Origin: Streptomyces griseoloalbus
GTDB lineage: Bacteria; Actinomycetota; Actinomycetes; Streptomycetales; Streptomycetaceae
Length of the DNA: 64,000 bases
Reading direction: 5' to 3'
Assembly: GCA_014650015.1 (NCBI GenBank)
Contig: BMUD01000031.1
Location: 1-64,000 of the forward strand
Below the pieces are notes generated by a model, which was not told the origin of the DNA, did no database searches, and saw nothing but the letters and a program-made list of their open reading frames with translations. Numbering within the stretch: the first letter of the stretch is position 1; every line of letters starts with the position of its first letter. The position numbers and the translations under genes were made by a program. Of this stretch, positions 9,693-17,627 are shown one piece after another.

Positions 9693-9831
9693 GATCATCA
9701 TCCTTGATGTGTGGGCACGGTCGGTCTGGACGGGCGAAGGCGCTTCCGGGGTGGAACCAGGAGAGACCGAGAGAGGTGTGTGCGATTGTGCGCGGCTGTG
9801 TCTACTTCTGTGAAGCCGAGTTTCCGGAACG

Positions 9832-10800
9832 TTATGACGGAATGTCGAACCGGCTCAGATCGCCCGGAAGCCGCGAACCGAGCGGCGCCATGTCGCCGTC
9901 CGCGCCGTGCCGGGCCAGCAGGTCCAGGGCCAGTCTGCCGCGCCGCACCCGCTCCTTCGCGGTCGTCAGGGTCAGCTCCCGCAGATGGTGGCCGTACGGA
10001 TAGATCCCGGGTGCCTTGGACAGACCGAACTTCAGGTACAGCGGCGCGCCGCGCCGGATCAGTTCGGCGACCTCGTACATCCGCACATAGCCGCCGAGGT
10101 CGTCGGGGGCCTCGATGTACATGTCCATCGGGGTGGCCGAAACCCGTCGTATCTCGGTGAGATGATCGAGCGTCAGGTCGCTGGGAACGTTGATCGAGTC
10201 CGCGCCGAGCCGCTCGTGGACCGCGTACGCGGCCGGGTTGACCGGTCCGATGAGCGCCGAGACCTTCAGCGTGGTGTCGGCGGGCAGGATGCCGGCCGCC
10301 CGCGCCCGGTGCAGCGTCCACAGCACGCCCTCGTCCGCGACGAGCAGGCACTTGACGCCCAGCTCCGTGGCGCGCACGGCGTCTTCGACGCAACCGGCCA
10401 CCGCGTCGTGGCCCCGGGCGCGCGGTCCGGCGCCGCGCGAGTCGGTACGGGTGGAGCCGCCGATGTCCCAGGTGCCGCGCGGGCCGGTGAACAGGCAGAG
10501 CTCGATGTCCCGCTCGGCGGTGGCCTCGACCATCTCGGTGATCTCGGCGTCGGTCAGCATCCAGACGCCGCTGCCCTGGCTGATCCGGTGGATCGGCACA
10601 TCGAGGCGCGAGGCCTCCTTCAGTACCACGGCCAGCGCCTCGGGGCCCTCGCAGGAGGGGATCTCGGTGCGCCAGCGGCCGCCGCCGGGGAAGGAGTGCG
10701 GCGAGGCGTCGGCGGGGTCGAGGGCCGGTGCGGCCAGGCCGAGCGCGGTGAGCGCCTGCTCACCGGGCCTGCGGGGCGCCGTGGTGGAAGCGTCGGTCAC
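9832..10800 (-). CDS. U32-like TIM-barrel protein of unknown function, sugar-cluster linked
   Basis: The product has 322 residues with no signal peptide or membrane segment. The pattern of alternating strands and helices ([57 protein letters not shown]) fits a TIM barrel, and proteins like this are often labelled U32 family peptidase. I do not see a convincing U32 protease signature, so peptidase activity should not be assumed. It starts at GTG 10800 with AGGA a few bases upstream, and the shared operator lies only 15-30 bp before the start. Downstream comes the sugar transporter and upstream lie the dehydratase and dehydrogenase genes, so a role in metabolising the imported sugar or its acid is plausible but unproven. 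Confidence 0.65.
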   Translation of the reverse strand: MTDASTTAPRRPGEQALTALGLAAPALDPADASPHSFPGGGRWRTEIPSCEGPEALAVVLKEASRLDVPIHRISQGSGVWMLTDAEITEMVEATAERDIELCLFTGPRGTWDIGGSTRTDSRGAGPRARGHDAVAGCVEDAVRATELGVKCLLVADEGVLWTLHRARAAGILPADTTLKVSALIGPVNPAAYAVHERLGADSINVPSDLTLDHLTEIRRVSATPMDMYIEAPDDLGGYVRMYEVAELIRRGAPLYLKFGLSKAPGIYPYGHHLRELTLTTAKERVRRGRLALDLLARHGADGDMAPLGSRLPGDLSRFDIPS

Positions 10801-10814
10801 AAGGTGTCCTTAGT

Positions 10815-10830
10815 GTTCGAAATATCGGAC
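10815..10830. promoter_or_regulatory. Operator copy upstream of U32-like/transporter unit
   Basis: GTTCGAAATATCGGAC matches the palindrome at 201 and the site at 13238 under the consensus GTTCGRWATWYCGRAC. It lies 15 bp ahead of the GTG start of the U32-like gene, after the terminator of the dehydrogenase gene, and so should control a separate transcription unit containing the U32-like gene and probably the ABC transporter. Confidence 0.6.
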
Positions 10831-10929
10831 AAAGTTCGCGGCTCGGGGTGCGGGTCGGGCCGAGCGGGGAGCGGGGAGCGGTCGGGGTGAGGGCGGGGTG
10901 AGGGCCGAGGGCTGGGTGTCCTGGGTGCA

Positions 10930-10968
10930 CGCCGGTACGGGGGCCGTCAGGTCGCCCCCGTACCGGCG
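10930..10968 (-). terminator. Terminator after the dehydrogenase gene
   Basis: Fifteen-bp perfect arms (CGCCGGTACGGGGGC and its complement) flank a 9-nt loop, starting 5 bp past the dehydrogenase stop. It separates the dehydratase-dehydrogenase unit from the U32/transporter unit, which has its own operator. Confidence 0.7.
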
Positions 10969-10973
10969 TACGT

Positions 10974-11978
10974 CTAGGGCCGCAGCAGGACCTTGCCCAC
11001 CTTCGGATCGCCGGATCCCACCAGCTCGATGGCGCGCGGGAACTCGGCGAGCGGCAGCTCATGGGTCACCAGCGGCAGCGGATCGAGCAGCCCGGCGGCG
11101 AACACCCGCACGGTGTGCGCCCAGGCGTCCGGCGGCGCGCCGAAGACCGTGTGCACCTCCAGTTGCCGTACGACCAGATCCGTGGGGTCCAGCCCGTCGG
11201 CGCCCGGCGCCGGGATGCCGGTCAGGACCAGCCGCCCGCCGCGCCGCAGCAGCGAGGCCGCCGTACGGGCCGCGTCGGCGGACCCGGCGGTCTCGATCAC
11301 CACGTCGAAGTCGTCCGGGAGTCGCTGCTCCTTCGTGCGGAAATCGGTCGCCCCGTACTGCCGGGACAGCGCCTCACGGTCGCCCCGGGTGCCCACCACC
11401 AGCAGCTCGGACGGGGAGTTCGCCCTCAGGAACTGCACGGCGAACATGCCCAGGGTGCCGGTGCCGACCACCGCCACCCGCTCACCGGGAACGGCGTGCG
11501 CCTTCAGCGCGGCGGCCGCGATACAGGCGGCCGGCTCCAGCAGCGCGGCGGCACCGAGGTCGGCGTCGTCCGGGAGGACGTGCAGCAGACGGGCCGGAAG
11601 GGTCAGCGTGGCGGCCATGGCCCCCGGCTGGGTGAACCCGGTCTCCTCGTACCCCGCCGAGCACAGCGTCGTCTCACCGGCGTGGCAGCGGTCGCAGACC
11701 TGACAGTTGCGGAACCCCTCACCGACGACCTTGCGGCCGACGAGCGACTCCGGCACCCCCGCGCCCACCCCCCGCACGGTCCCGGACCACTCGTGGCCCG
11801 GCGTCAGCGGGTACCGCACGTACCCCTCGGGCCGGTTGCCCTGGTACACCTCGCGGTCGCTGCCGCAGATACCGGCGGCGTGCACACGGATCAGTGCCTC
11901 GCCCGGGCCGGGTTCGCGCGGCTCGTGCGGGACGAGGCGGTGCTCACCGGGGCCCTCGACGACGACGGCGGTGCTCAT
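10974..11978 (-). CDS. Zinc-dependent alcohol/sugar dehydrogenase (MDR family)
   Basis: The product has 334 residues. The N-terminal GroES-like domain carries catalytic-zinc ligand motifs GICGSD and TPGHEW, and the structural-zinc lobe shows Cys-x2-Cys-x2-Cys-x7-Cys in NCQVCDRCHAGETTLC. The Rossmann domain has GTGTLGMFAVQF for NAD(P). It resembles sorbitol/L-threonine dehydrogenase-type enzymes acting on polyols, sugars or sugar acids. The ATG is preceded by GGGAGG. It lies 37 bp behind the dehydratase gene and is followed by a strong terminator, so the two form one operon and probably act in sequence on the same substrate. Confidence 0.88.
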   Translation of the reverse strand: MSTAVVVEGPGEHRLVPHEPREPGPGEALIRVHAAGICGSDREVYQGNRPEGYVRYPLTPGHEWSGTVRGVGAGVPESLVGRKVVGEGFRNCQVCDRCHAGETTLCSAGYEETGFTQPGAMAATLTLPARLLHVLPDDADLGAAALLEPAACIAAAALKAHAVPGERVAVVGTGTLGMFAVQFLRANSPSELLVVGTRGDREALSRQYGATDFRTKEQRLPDDFDVVIETAGSADAARTAASLLRRGGRLVLTGIPAPGADGLDPTDLVVRQLEVHTVFGAPPDAWAHTVRVFAAGLLDPLPLVTHELPLAEFPRAIELVGSGDPKVGKVLLRP

Positions 11979-12015
11979 CGTGCCTCCCCAAAGCGGCAGC
12001 GGCGGTGGGCGGCGG

Positions 12016-13179
12016 TCACTTGGTGCCCTTGGGCTTGCGCTGCTCCCAGCCCTCGGCCCACAGGTCGAAACGGGCCTGCTGCTGCGGGAACTCGGCCGCC
12101 GCGTCGACGTCCAGCTCCACGCCGAGGCCGGGGGCGTCGGAGAGGTGGAAGCAGCCGTCCTCCGGGTTCACCTGCGGCGCGCCCTTGACGACCTTCTTGA
12201 TCTCCGCGTCGGCGAAGTCGTTGAAGTGCTCAAGGATCTTGAAGTTCGGGGAGGTGAAACCGACCTGGAGGGACGCGGCGGTGAGGACCGGGCCGCCGAC
12301 GTTGTGCGGAGCGACCAGCATGTAGTGGGTCTCGGCGGTCGCGGCGAGCTTGCGGGTCTCCCAGATGCCGCCGATGTGGCCGACGTCCGGCTGGAGGATG
12401 TCCACGGCCTGGCTCTCGAACAGCTCGCGGAACTCGATGCGGTCGTGGATGCGCTCACCGGTGGCCACCGGCATGTCGACCTTCGCGGCGACCTTCTCCA
12501 GCGCCTTGAGGTTCTCCGGCGGCACCGGCTCCTCCAGCCAGGCAGGCTTGAAGGGCGCGAGCTCCTTGGCCATGCGGATGGCGGTGGCGGGGGAGAAGCG
12601 GCCGTGCATCTCCAGCATCAGCTCGGCGTCGGGGCCGATCGCGTCGCGTACCGCCTCGATCAGGGAGACGGCGTACAGGCTCTCCTTGTGGTCGAGCTCG
12701 AAGTGGCCGGTGCCGAAGGGGTCGATCTTCAGCGCCCGGTAACCACGCTCCATCACCGTCCGCGCGGCCTTGTGGTACGCCTCCGGCGTGCGCTCGGTCG
12801 TGTACCAGCCGTTGGCGTACGCCTTGACCTTGTCGGTGACCTTGCCGCCCAGCAGCTGCCAGACGGGGACGCCGAGCGCCTTGCCCTTGATGTCCCAGCA
12901 CGCCATCTCGACGACGGCGATACCGGACATCACGATCTCGCCGGCGCGGCCGTAGTCGCCGTACTTCATCCGGCGGACCAGGTCCTCGACAGCGAACGGG
13001 TCGGAACCGAGAATGTGATTGACCTCGGCTTCCTTCAGGTAACCCAGAAGGGCGTCGGTGTGGCCCAGCATCCGGGTCTCGCCGACTCCCGTGATGCCCT
13101 CGTCGGTGTGCACCTGGACGTACGTCAGGTTGCGCCACGGCGTCCCGACCACGTGTGTGCTGATTCCGGTGATGCGCAC
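12016..13179 (-). CDS. Enolase-superfamily acid-sugar dehydratase (mandelate racemase/galactonate dehydratase group)
   Basis: The product has 387 residues from GTG 13179, preceded by GAGGGG at about 9 nt. An N-terminal capping domain (1-125) is followed by the modified TIM barrel. Three metal-ligand carboxylates are visible in LMLEMHGRF, WLEEPVPP and PVATGERIH, each about 25 residues apart. The following His in EMHGRF and the His in VAPHNVGGPV are candidate general acid/base residues. The pattern fits dehydratases of aldonic acids such as galactonate or arabinonate; the true substrate cannot be told from sequence. It is co-transcribed with the dehydrogenase downstream. An operator lies 59 bp upstream. 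No aldolase for the 2-keto-3-deoxy product is seen in the window. Confidence 0.85.
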   Translation of the reverse strand: MRITGISTHVVGTPWRNLTYVQVHTDEGITGVGETRMLGHTDALLGYLKEAEVNHILGSDPFAVEDLVRRMKYGDYGRAGEIVMSGIAVVEMACWDIKGKALGVPVWQLLGGKVTDKVKAYANGWYTTERTPEAYHKAARTVMERGYRALKIDPFGTGHFELDHKESLYAVSLIEAVRDAIGPDAELMLEMHGRFSPATAIRMAKELAPFKPAWLEEPVPPENLKALEKVAAKVDMPVATGERIHDRIEFRELFESQAVDILQPDVGHIGGIWETRKLAATAETHYMLVAPHNVGGPVLTAASLQVGFTSPNFKILEHFNDFADAEIKKVVKGAPQVNPEDGCFHLSDAPGLGVELDVDAAAEFPQQQARFDLWAEGWEQRKPKGTK

Positions 13180-13237
13180 GGCAGTCGCCCCTCGCTGCTG
13201 TTGTGGACCTGTTGTCGGTGTCTGTACGGTTCGACGT

Positions 13238-13253
13238 GTTCGATATTTCGGCA
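13238..13253. promoter_or_regulatory. Operator copy upstream of the dehydratase operon
   Basis: GTTCGATATTTCGGCA is the third member of the GTTCGRWATWYCGRAC set. Further GTTCGA half-sites lie at 13229-13234 and 13257-13262, giving a cluster much like the one near 165-216. The site lies in the divergent spacer between the dehydratase gene and the + strand gene at 13421, closer to the former. Confidence 0.6.
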
Positions 13254-13420
13254 CACGTTCGAAATGCTGGCGTGACAGTAAGGACGGGGCGGTAGGGGTG
13301 TCAATGGGTCACGCGCATAACGGTTTCGGCAGTTTCGAAACCAATGGGCGCTGGTCCACACCGAACATTCACAGCAGGGCCTATGAAGCGGACCCGAACG
13401 GAACCTAACCTTCCCGCGTC

Positions 13421-14278
13421 ATGGACTTTTGTCACCCGTGCCGACGGCACCTCAACGGCGCCCTGGCCTGCCCGGGCTGCGGCACGCCCGCCGGGGTGCT
13501 CCGCGCCTACGCGGGGGAGCCCGTCGCGCCTGCGGCGTACGAGGGGGAGCCGGCCGGCGCCGGCCGGGGTGAGGAGTCCGGGCACGGGTACGGCGACGGG
13601 TACGGCGACGGCTACAGCGCCGAGGACCGTGCCGAGCATCGCGAGGGGTACGACGCCGAGCACCGTGCCGAGCATCGCGAGGGGTACGACGACGAGTACG
13701 GCGACGAGGAGCCGCAGGGGCGGCGGGCGGCTCGGCGCCGGGGGAGCGAACCGGGCGCCGAGGGCCGCGGGGCGGGTGCGAGCCGGCGGGACCGCAAGGC
13801 CGCGGCGCACCGTCGGCGGCGGCGCCGCACGCTGCTGATCGTGGGGGGCTTCGTCCTCGCGGCGGGCGGGCTGAGTCTCGCGGAACTCGGGATGGACGCG
13901 CCCAGGTCGGCGCCGCAGCCGGCGGCGGCCGGGGAGGAGTCCCCGGACGGCGGCGGGGCGGAGCTGGATCCGACGAAGTCGGCGGGCGGCGACTCGGACG
14001 CGCCCGCGCCCGGAGAGTCCTCCGGCGCGGCGGCGTCCGGCTCCCCGTCGGCCTCCGGGTCGCCGGAGGACAAGGAGTCCGAGGAGGCGGACGACGAGGG
14101 CGAGGGGGACGCCTCGTCCTCCCCCGGGGACGCGCCCTCGACCGACCCGACGACGCCTCCGCCGGCGGAGCCCCCGTCGGAACCGGAGAGCCCGGGGCCG
14201 GAGCCGACCACGAAGGAGCCCGAACCGGACCCCGAGCCGACGGAGACGTGCGACCGGTTCCTGTGGTGGTGCGCATAG
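13421..14278 (+). CDS. Membrane-anchored zinc-ribbon-like protein with disordered extracellular tail
   Basis: The product has 285 residues of low-complexity sequence. Residues 1-20 contain Cys4, Cys7, Cys17 and Cys20 (CHPC...CPGC), a possible one-zinc ribbon. Residues 50-130 are acidic and Gly/Tyr/Arg-rich with a repeated AEHREGYD unit, then strongly basic (RRDRK...HRRRRRR). A single hydrophobic segment (TLLIVGGFVLAAGGLSLAEL, about 139-158) is likely the only transmembrane helix. The remainder is Pro/Ser/Glu/Asp-rich and ends CDRFLWWCA. The function is unknown. The positive-inside rule puts the ribbon in the cytoplasm and the tail outside. A TAACCT -10-like box at about 13406 lies 10 nt from the ATG, so the mRNA may be leaderless. 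Confidence 0.7.
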   Translation: MDFCHPCRRHLNGALACPGCGTPAGVLRAYAGEPVAPAAYEGEPAGAGRGEESGHGYGDGYGDGYSAEDRAEHREGYDAEHRAEHREGYDDEYGDEEPQGRRAARRRGSEPGAEGRGAGASRRDRKAAAHRRRRRRTLLIVGGFVLAAGGLSLAELGMDAPRSAPQPAAAGEESPDGGGAELDPTKSAGGDSDAPAPGESSGAAASGSPSASGSPEDKESEEADDEGEGDASSSPGDAPSTDPTTPPPAEPPSEPESPGPEPTTKEPEPDPEPTETCDRFLWWCA

Positions 14279-14383
14279 CGGCCGACTGGCCCGGCCCGGC
14301 GTTCGGGCCCCGCTCGGCCCGCTCAGGCAAGGTTCAGCCCGCTCGGCCCTCTCGGTCCGCGCTCGGCCCCCATCGGCCCTCGC

Positions 14384-14845
14384 TCAGCCCTCGCGCAGCA
14401 TCCTGCGCAGGGCATCGCGCAGTGCCAGCCGCTCCGCCTCCGAGAGCCCCGCCAGTGGCTCGCGCGCGAACCGCAGGGAGTCCTGCAGGCTCCGGGCCAC
14501 CCGCCGCCCCTCGGCCGTCGCCGCCGCCAGCTTCACGCGCCGGTCCGCCGGGTCCGGACGGCGCTCCACCAGGCCCCGGGACTCCAGACGGTCGACGATG
14601 CCGGTGACGTTCGACGGCTCGCACTTCAGCCGCTGCGCCAGCTTGCGCATGGGAAGCGGCTCCAGGGACAGCAGACTGAGCAGCCGCGCCTGGGCACCCG
14701 TCAGCGTGTGACCGGCGGCCGCTTCCTCGTACTCCTCGTGGTAGCGCGCCACCACCGAGCCGATGAGGTCGACGACCTCGAGGGTGAGGTCGTCGGGACG
14801 GCGGGGCGTGGTGCGCGGTGTGACCATGCTCCGAAGGGTACCCAC
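14384..14845 (-). CDS. MarR-family transcriptional regulator
   Basis: The product has 153 residues if read from GTG 14845; an internal ATG at 14827 is an alternative. The winged helix-turn-helix is clear (LTGAQARLLSLLS ... MRKLAQRLKCEPSNVTGIVDRLESRGLVERRPDPADRR split over residues 50-110), with flanking helices for dimerisation. The gene is divergent from an oxidoreductase gene, and a 13-bp palindrome lies between them, the usual layout for a MarR repressor that controls itself and its neighbour in response to a phenolic or electrophilic ligand. Confidence 0.9.
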   Translation of the reverse strand: MGTLRSMVTPRTTPRRPDDLTLEVVDLIGSVVARYHEEYEEAAAGHTLTGAQARLLSLLSLEPLPMRKLAQRLKCEPSNVTGIVDRLESRGLVERRPDPADRRVKLAAATAEGRRVARSLQDSLRFAREPLAGLSEAERLALRDALRRMLREG

Positions 14846-14857
14846 TTGCTTGACATC

Positions 14858-14870
14858 CTGAAATATTCAG
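14858..14870. promoter_or_regulatory. Palindromic MarR-type operator
   Basis: CTGAAATATTCAG is a perfect 13-bp inverted repeat (TGAA-N3-TTCA) next to a TTGACA hexamer at 14850-14855 that could be the -35 box of the oxidoreductase gene. A second looser site, TTCAGTTAATGAA (TTCA-N5-TGAA), lies at 14883-14895. Binding of the divergent MarR protein here is inferred. Confidence 0.55.
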
Positions 14871-14920
14871 CCGCATGGTTGTTTCAGTTAATGAAGTATT
14901 TCGAGGAAAGGTGCCAGGTC

Positions 14921-15943
14921 ATGTCCGACGCCCCCACACTCCCCACCACCGGCCGCGAGTGGCATCTGCTGAGCCGGCCCGTCGGCTGGCCGAAGCCCGA
15001 GGACTTCGCCCTCGTCGAGGCGGAGGTCCGCACCCCGGGTGAGGGCCAGGTGCTGGTGCGGAACACGTACCTCTCCGTCGACCCGTACATGCGCGGCAGG
15101 ATGTCGGCCGCCAAGTCCTACGTCGCGCCCTTCGAGCTGGGCAAGGTCATGCAGGGCGGCGCCGTCGGCGAGGTCGTCGCGTCGAACGCCGAGGGGATCG
15201 CCGTCGGCGACCACGTCCTGCACTTCTTCGGCTGGCGGGAGTACGCCGTCGTGGACGCGAAGAACGCCGTCACGGTGGACCCCGAGGCGGCGCCCCTCTC
15301 GGCGTACCTGGGCGTGCTCGGCATGACCGGCCTCACCGCCTACGCCGGCCTGCTGCGCACCGCCTCCTTCAAGGAGGGCGACTCCGTCTTCGTGTCCGGC
15401 GCCGCCGGTGCCGTCGGCAGCCAGGTCGGGCAGATCGCGAAGCTCAAGGGTGCCTCCCGGGTGATCGGCTCCGCCGGGTCCGACGAGAAGGTCAAGCTGC
15501 TCGTCGAGGAGTACGGCTTCGACGCCGCGTTCAACTACCGGAACGGCTCCGTGAGCGAGCAGCTGCGCGACGCCGCCCCGGACGGGATCGACGTCTACTT
15601 CGACAACGTGGGCGGCGATCACCTGGAGGCGGCCATCGGATCCCTCAACCGGGACGGCCGGATCGCCGTCTGCGGGATGATCTCCGTCTACAACAACACC
15701 CGGCCCGCGCCGGGACCGAAGAACCTCGCCCGGCTCATCCAGACCCGGGGCCGCATCGAGGGCTTCCTCGTCGGCGACCACTACGACCTCCAGCCGCAGT
15801 TCGTGCGGGAGGTCGGCCCCTGGGTCCGCTCGGGCGAGCTGAAGTACCGCGAGACGGTCGTCGAGGGCATCGAGAACAACCTCGAGGCATTCCTCGGCGT
15901 GCTGCGCGGCGACAACACCGGAAAGATGATCGTCAAGCTCTGA
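14921..15943 (+). CDS. NADP-dependent oxidoreductase, MDR family (CurA/leukotriene B4 12-hydroxydehydrogenase-like)
   Basis: The product has 340 residues. No zinc ligands are present. The N-terminus (SRPVGWPKPEDF, YLSVDPYMRGRM) and the nucleotide-binding stretch SGAAGAVGSQVGQIAKLKG are typical of the PTGR/YncB/CurA group of enone and quinone reductases, which reduce activated double bonds with NADPH. YFDNVGGDHLEA is another family hallmark. The ATG is at 14921; an open frame continues upstream into the promoter region but has no support. Under probable control of the divergent MarR regulator, it may detoxify reactive carbonyl compounds. Confidence 0.9.
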   Translation: MSDAPTLPTTGREWHLLSRPVGWPKPEDFALVEAEVRTPGEGQVLVRNTYLSVDPYMRGRMSAAKSYVAPFELGKVMQGGAVGEVVASNAEGIAVGDHVLHFFGWREYAVVDAKNAVTVDPEAAPLSAYLGVLGMTGLTAYAGLLRTASFKEGDSVFVSGAAGAVGSQVGQIAKLKGASRVIGSAGSDEKVKLLVEEYGFDAAFNYRNGSVSEQLRDAAPDGIDVYFDNVGGDHLEAAIGSLNRDGRIAVCGMISVYNNTRPAPGPKNLARLIQTRGRIEGFLVGDHYDLQPQFVREVGPWVRSGELKYRETVVEGIENNLEAFLGVLRGDNTGKMIVKL

Positions 15944-16036
15944 CGCCGTCCCGGGATGTCCGCCATCCGGTGACTTCTTGGCGACTCGCGGCGACATCAC
16001 CGTGACGCCGGTCCGACCACGGTCGTTGCGCAGGGC

Positions 16037-16071
16037 GAGGGCCGCATCCTTGGACGTGGGGTGCGGCCCTC
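16037..16071 (+). terminator. Inverted repeat in the spacer after the oxidoreductase gene
   Basis: Ten-bp perfect arms GAGGGCCGCA / TGCGGCCCTC close a 15-nt loop about 95 bp past the oxidoreductase stop. The rest of the 278-bp spacer up to 16222 shows no other feature I can support. Confidence 0.4.
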
Positions 16072-16221
16072 AGCCATGCCCGGCGAGTCGTCGGAGCGTC
16101 GGACCGGCCGGCCGGAGGCAGGTGCCCGCGTGGGCGAGTGGGAACCGAGCCGTGGTCATACGTGCCCCCGGGCCGATGCGCGGGTGAGAGTACGTGGCGC
16201 GGCCCCGATACAGTCTTCCCC

Positions 16222-17016
16222 ATGCGCGATCTTGGGGCGGGTTTCCGGTACTTGGGGAAGGGCCAGCGATGGGTGGCCCGGCACGGCAAGCAGTTCGGGT
16301 TCGGGCTGCTGCCCGGACTGATCACACTCGTGCTGTACGCGGCGGCACTGGTCGCACTGGCCTTGTGGGGGGAGGACCTCGTCACCTGGGCGACGCCGTT
16401 CGCCGACGACTGGTCCAGCCCCTGGGCCGGCCTGTTCCGCGGGTTCCTCACCGTCGTCCTGTTCGCGCTCGGACTCCTGCTGTCCGTGCTCACCTTCACG
16501 GCGGTGACCCTGCTCATCGGGCAGCCCTTCTACGAGAACCTCTCCGAGAAGGTCGACCGGGACGTGTCCCCCGACGGCACCGCACCCGAGTCCGGGCTGC
16601 CGCTGTGGCGGGAGCTGTGGATCTCCGGCCGCGACAGCCTGCGTATCGTCGTCCGCGCCCTGGTGTGGGGCGTGCTGCTCTTCGCGCTCGGCTTCATCCC
16701 GGTCATCGGCCAGACCGTCGTACCGGTGATCGGCTTCCTCGTCACCGGGTTCTTCCTCACCGAGGAGCTCACCGCCGTCGCGCTCCAGCGGCGCGGGGTC
16801 GAACTGCGCGAGCGGCTGCGCCTGCTGCGGTCCCGCAAGACCCTCGTCTGGGGCTTCGGCACCCCCCTGGCGGTGGCCTTCCTGGTCCCGTTCGTCGCCG
16901 TGTTCCTGATGCCGGGCGCGGTCGCCGGAGCCACGCTGATGGCGCGCGACCTGCTCGGTGAGGAGACCACCGGGGACGGCTCCGAGGAGTCCGAGGAGGA
17001 GGGCGTCTCCTCGTGA
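16222..17016 (+). CDS. EI24/CysZ-like membrane protein
   Basis: The product has 264 residues starting MRDLGAGFRYLGKG. Four or more hydrophobic segments fit the EI24 domain (residues about 30-70, 75-110, 150-195 and 215-245). A short acidic C-terminus (EESEEEG) follows. CysZ in enterobacteria moves sulphate, but actinobacterial EI24 proteins have no firm role, so I do not assign one. An ATG 28 codons upstream is rejected because it adds an unrelated polar stretch. The stop overlaps the next start (GTGA), so the LysE-family exporter gene is translated with it. Confidence 0.82.
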   Translation: MRDLGAGFRYLGKGQRWVARHGKQFGFGLLPGLITLVLYAAALVALALWGEDLVTWATPFADDWSSPWAGLFRGFLTVVLFALGLLLSVLTFTAVTLLIGQPFYENLSEKVDRDVSPDGTAPESGLPLWRELWISGRDSLRIVVRALVWGVLLFALGFIPVIGQTVVPVIGFLVTGFFLTEELTAVALQRRGVELRERLRLLRSRKTLVWGFGTPLAVAFLVPFVAVFLMPGAVAGATLMARDLLGEETTGDGSEESEEEGVSS

Positions 17017-17627
17017 CCGAGGTGCTCGCCGTCGCCGTCATCACCGTCCTGGCCGTGATCGCCCCGGGCGCCGACTTCGCCATGGTGGTGCGCAACAGCT
17101 ACCTCCACGGCCGCCGCACCGGACTGCTCGGCGCGCTCGGGGTCGCCGCCGGTGTCCTGGTGCACGTCACCTACACCATGCTCGGTGTCGGACTGCTGAT
17201 CGCCTCCTCCACCTTCCTGTTCACGGTCATCAAAATGGTCGGCGCCGCCTACCTCGTGTACATCGGCGTCCGTACCTTCCGCACGCGCGGCGAGGTCACC
17301 GTCGACCTGGAGAACAAGTCGGAACTGACGCCGGTCGCGGCCCTGCGCACCGGATTCCTGACCAACGTCCTCAACCCGAAGACGACCCTCTTCGTCGTCT
17401 CGACCTTCGCGCAGGTCGTCAGCCCCGGCACGCCGGTCCTCCAGCAGGTGGGCTACGGCCTGTTCATGTCGCTGGCCCACCTGCTGTGGTTCGGCGTCGT
17501 CGCGGTGTTCTTCAGCCACGACCGGATGCGCACCCTGATGCTGCGCGGCCAGAAGATCCTCAACAAGGTGATCGGATCCGTGCTGGCCGGGCTCGGCGTC
17601 AGTCTCGCGTTCGCTCCGTCGCACTGA
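17013..17627 (+). CDS. LysE/RhtB-family amino-acid exporter
   Basis: The product has 204 residues with about six transmembrane helices. The N-terminal motif PGADFAMVVRNSYLHGRRTG is the usual GPxxxxVxxxxLxxGrrxG signature of LysE translocators, and FLTNVLNPKTTLFVVSTFAQ carries the conserved NPK. These proteins export amino acids or related small molecules by proton exchange. The GTG start overlaps the EI24 gene by 4 bp. Its 3' end overlaps the convergent gene at 17599 by 29 bp. Confidence 0.88.
   Translation: MTEVLAVAVITVLAVIAPGADFAMVVRNSYLHGRRTGLLGALGVAAGVLVHVTYTMLGVGLLIASSTFLFTVIKMVGAAYLVYIGVRTFRTRGEVTVDLENKSELTPVAALRTGFLTNVLNPKTTLFVVSTFAQVVSPGTPVLQQVGYGLFMSLAHLLWFGVVAVFFSHDRMRTLMLRGQKILNKVIGSVLAGLGVSLAFAPSH

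Noticed and set aside
9820-9830. GTTTCCGGAAC before the sugar-binding protein gene as a fourth copy of the shared operator.
   Set aside because: Half-site sequence and spacing differ from the GTTCGRWATWYCGRAC set.
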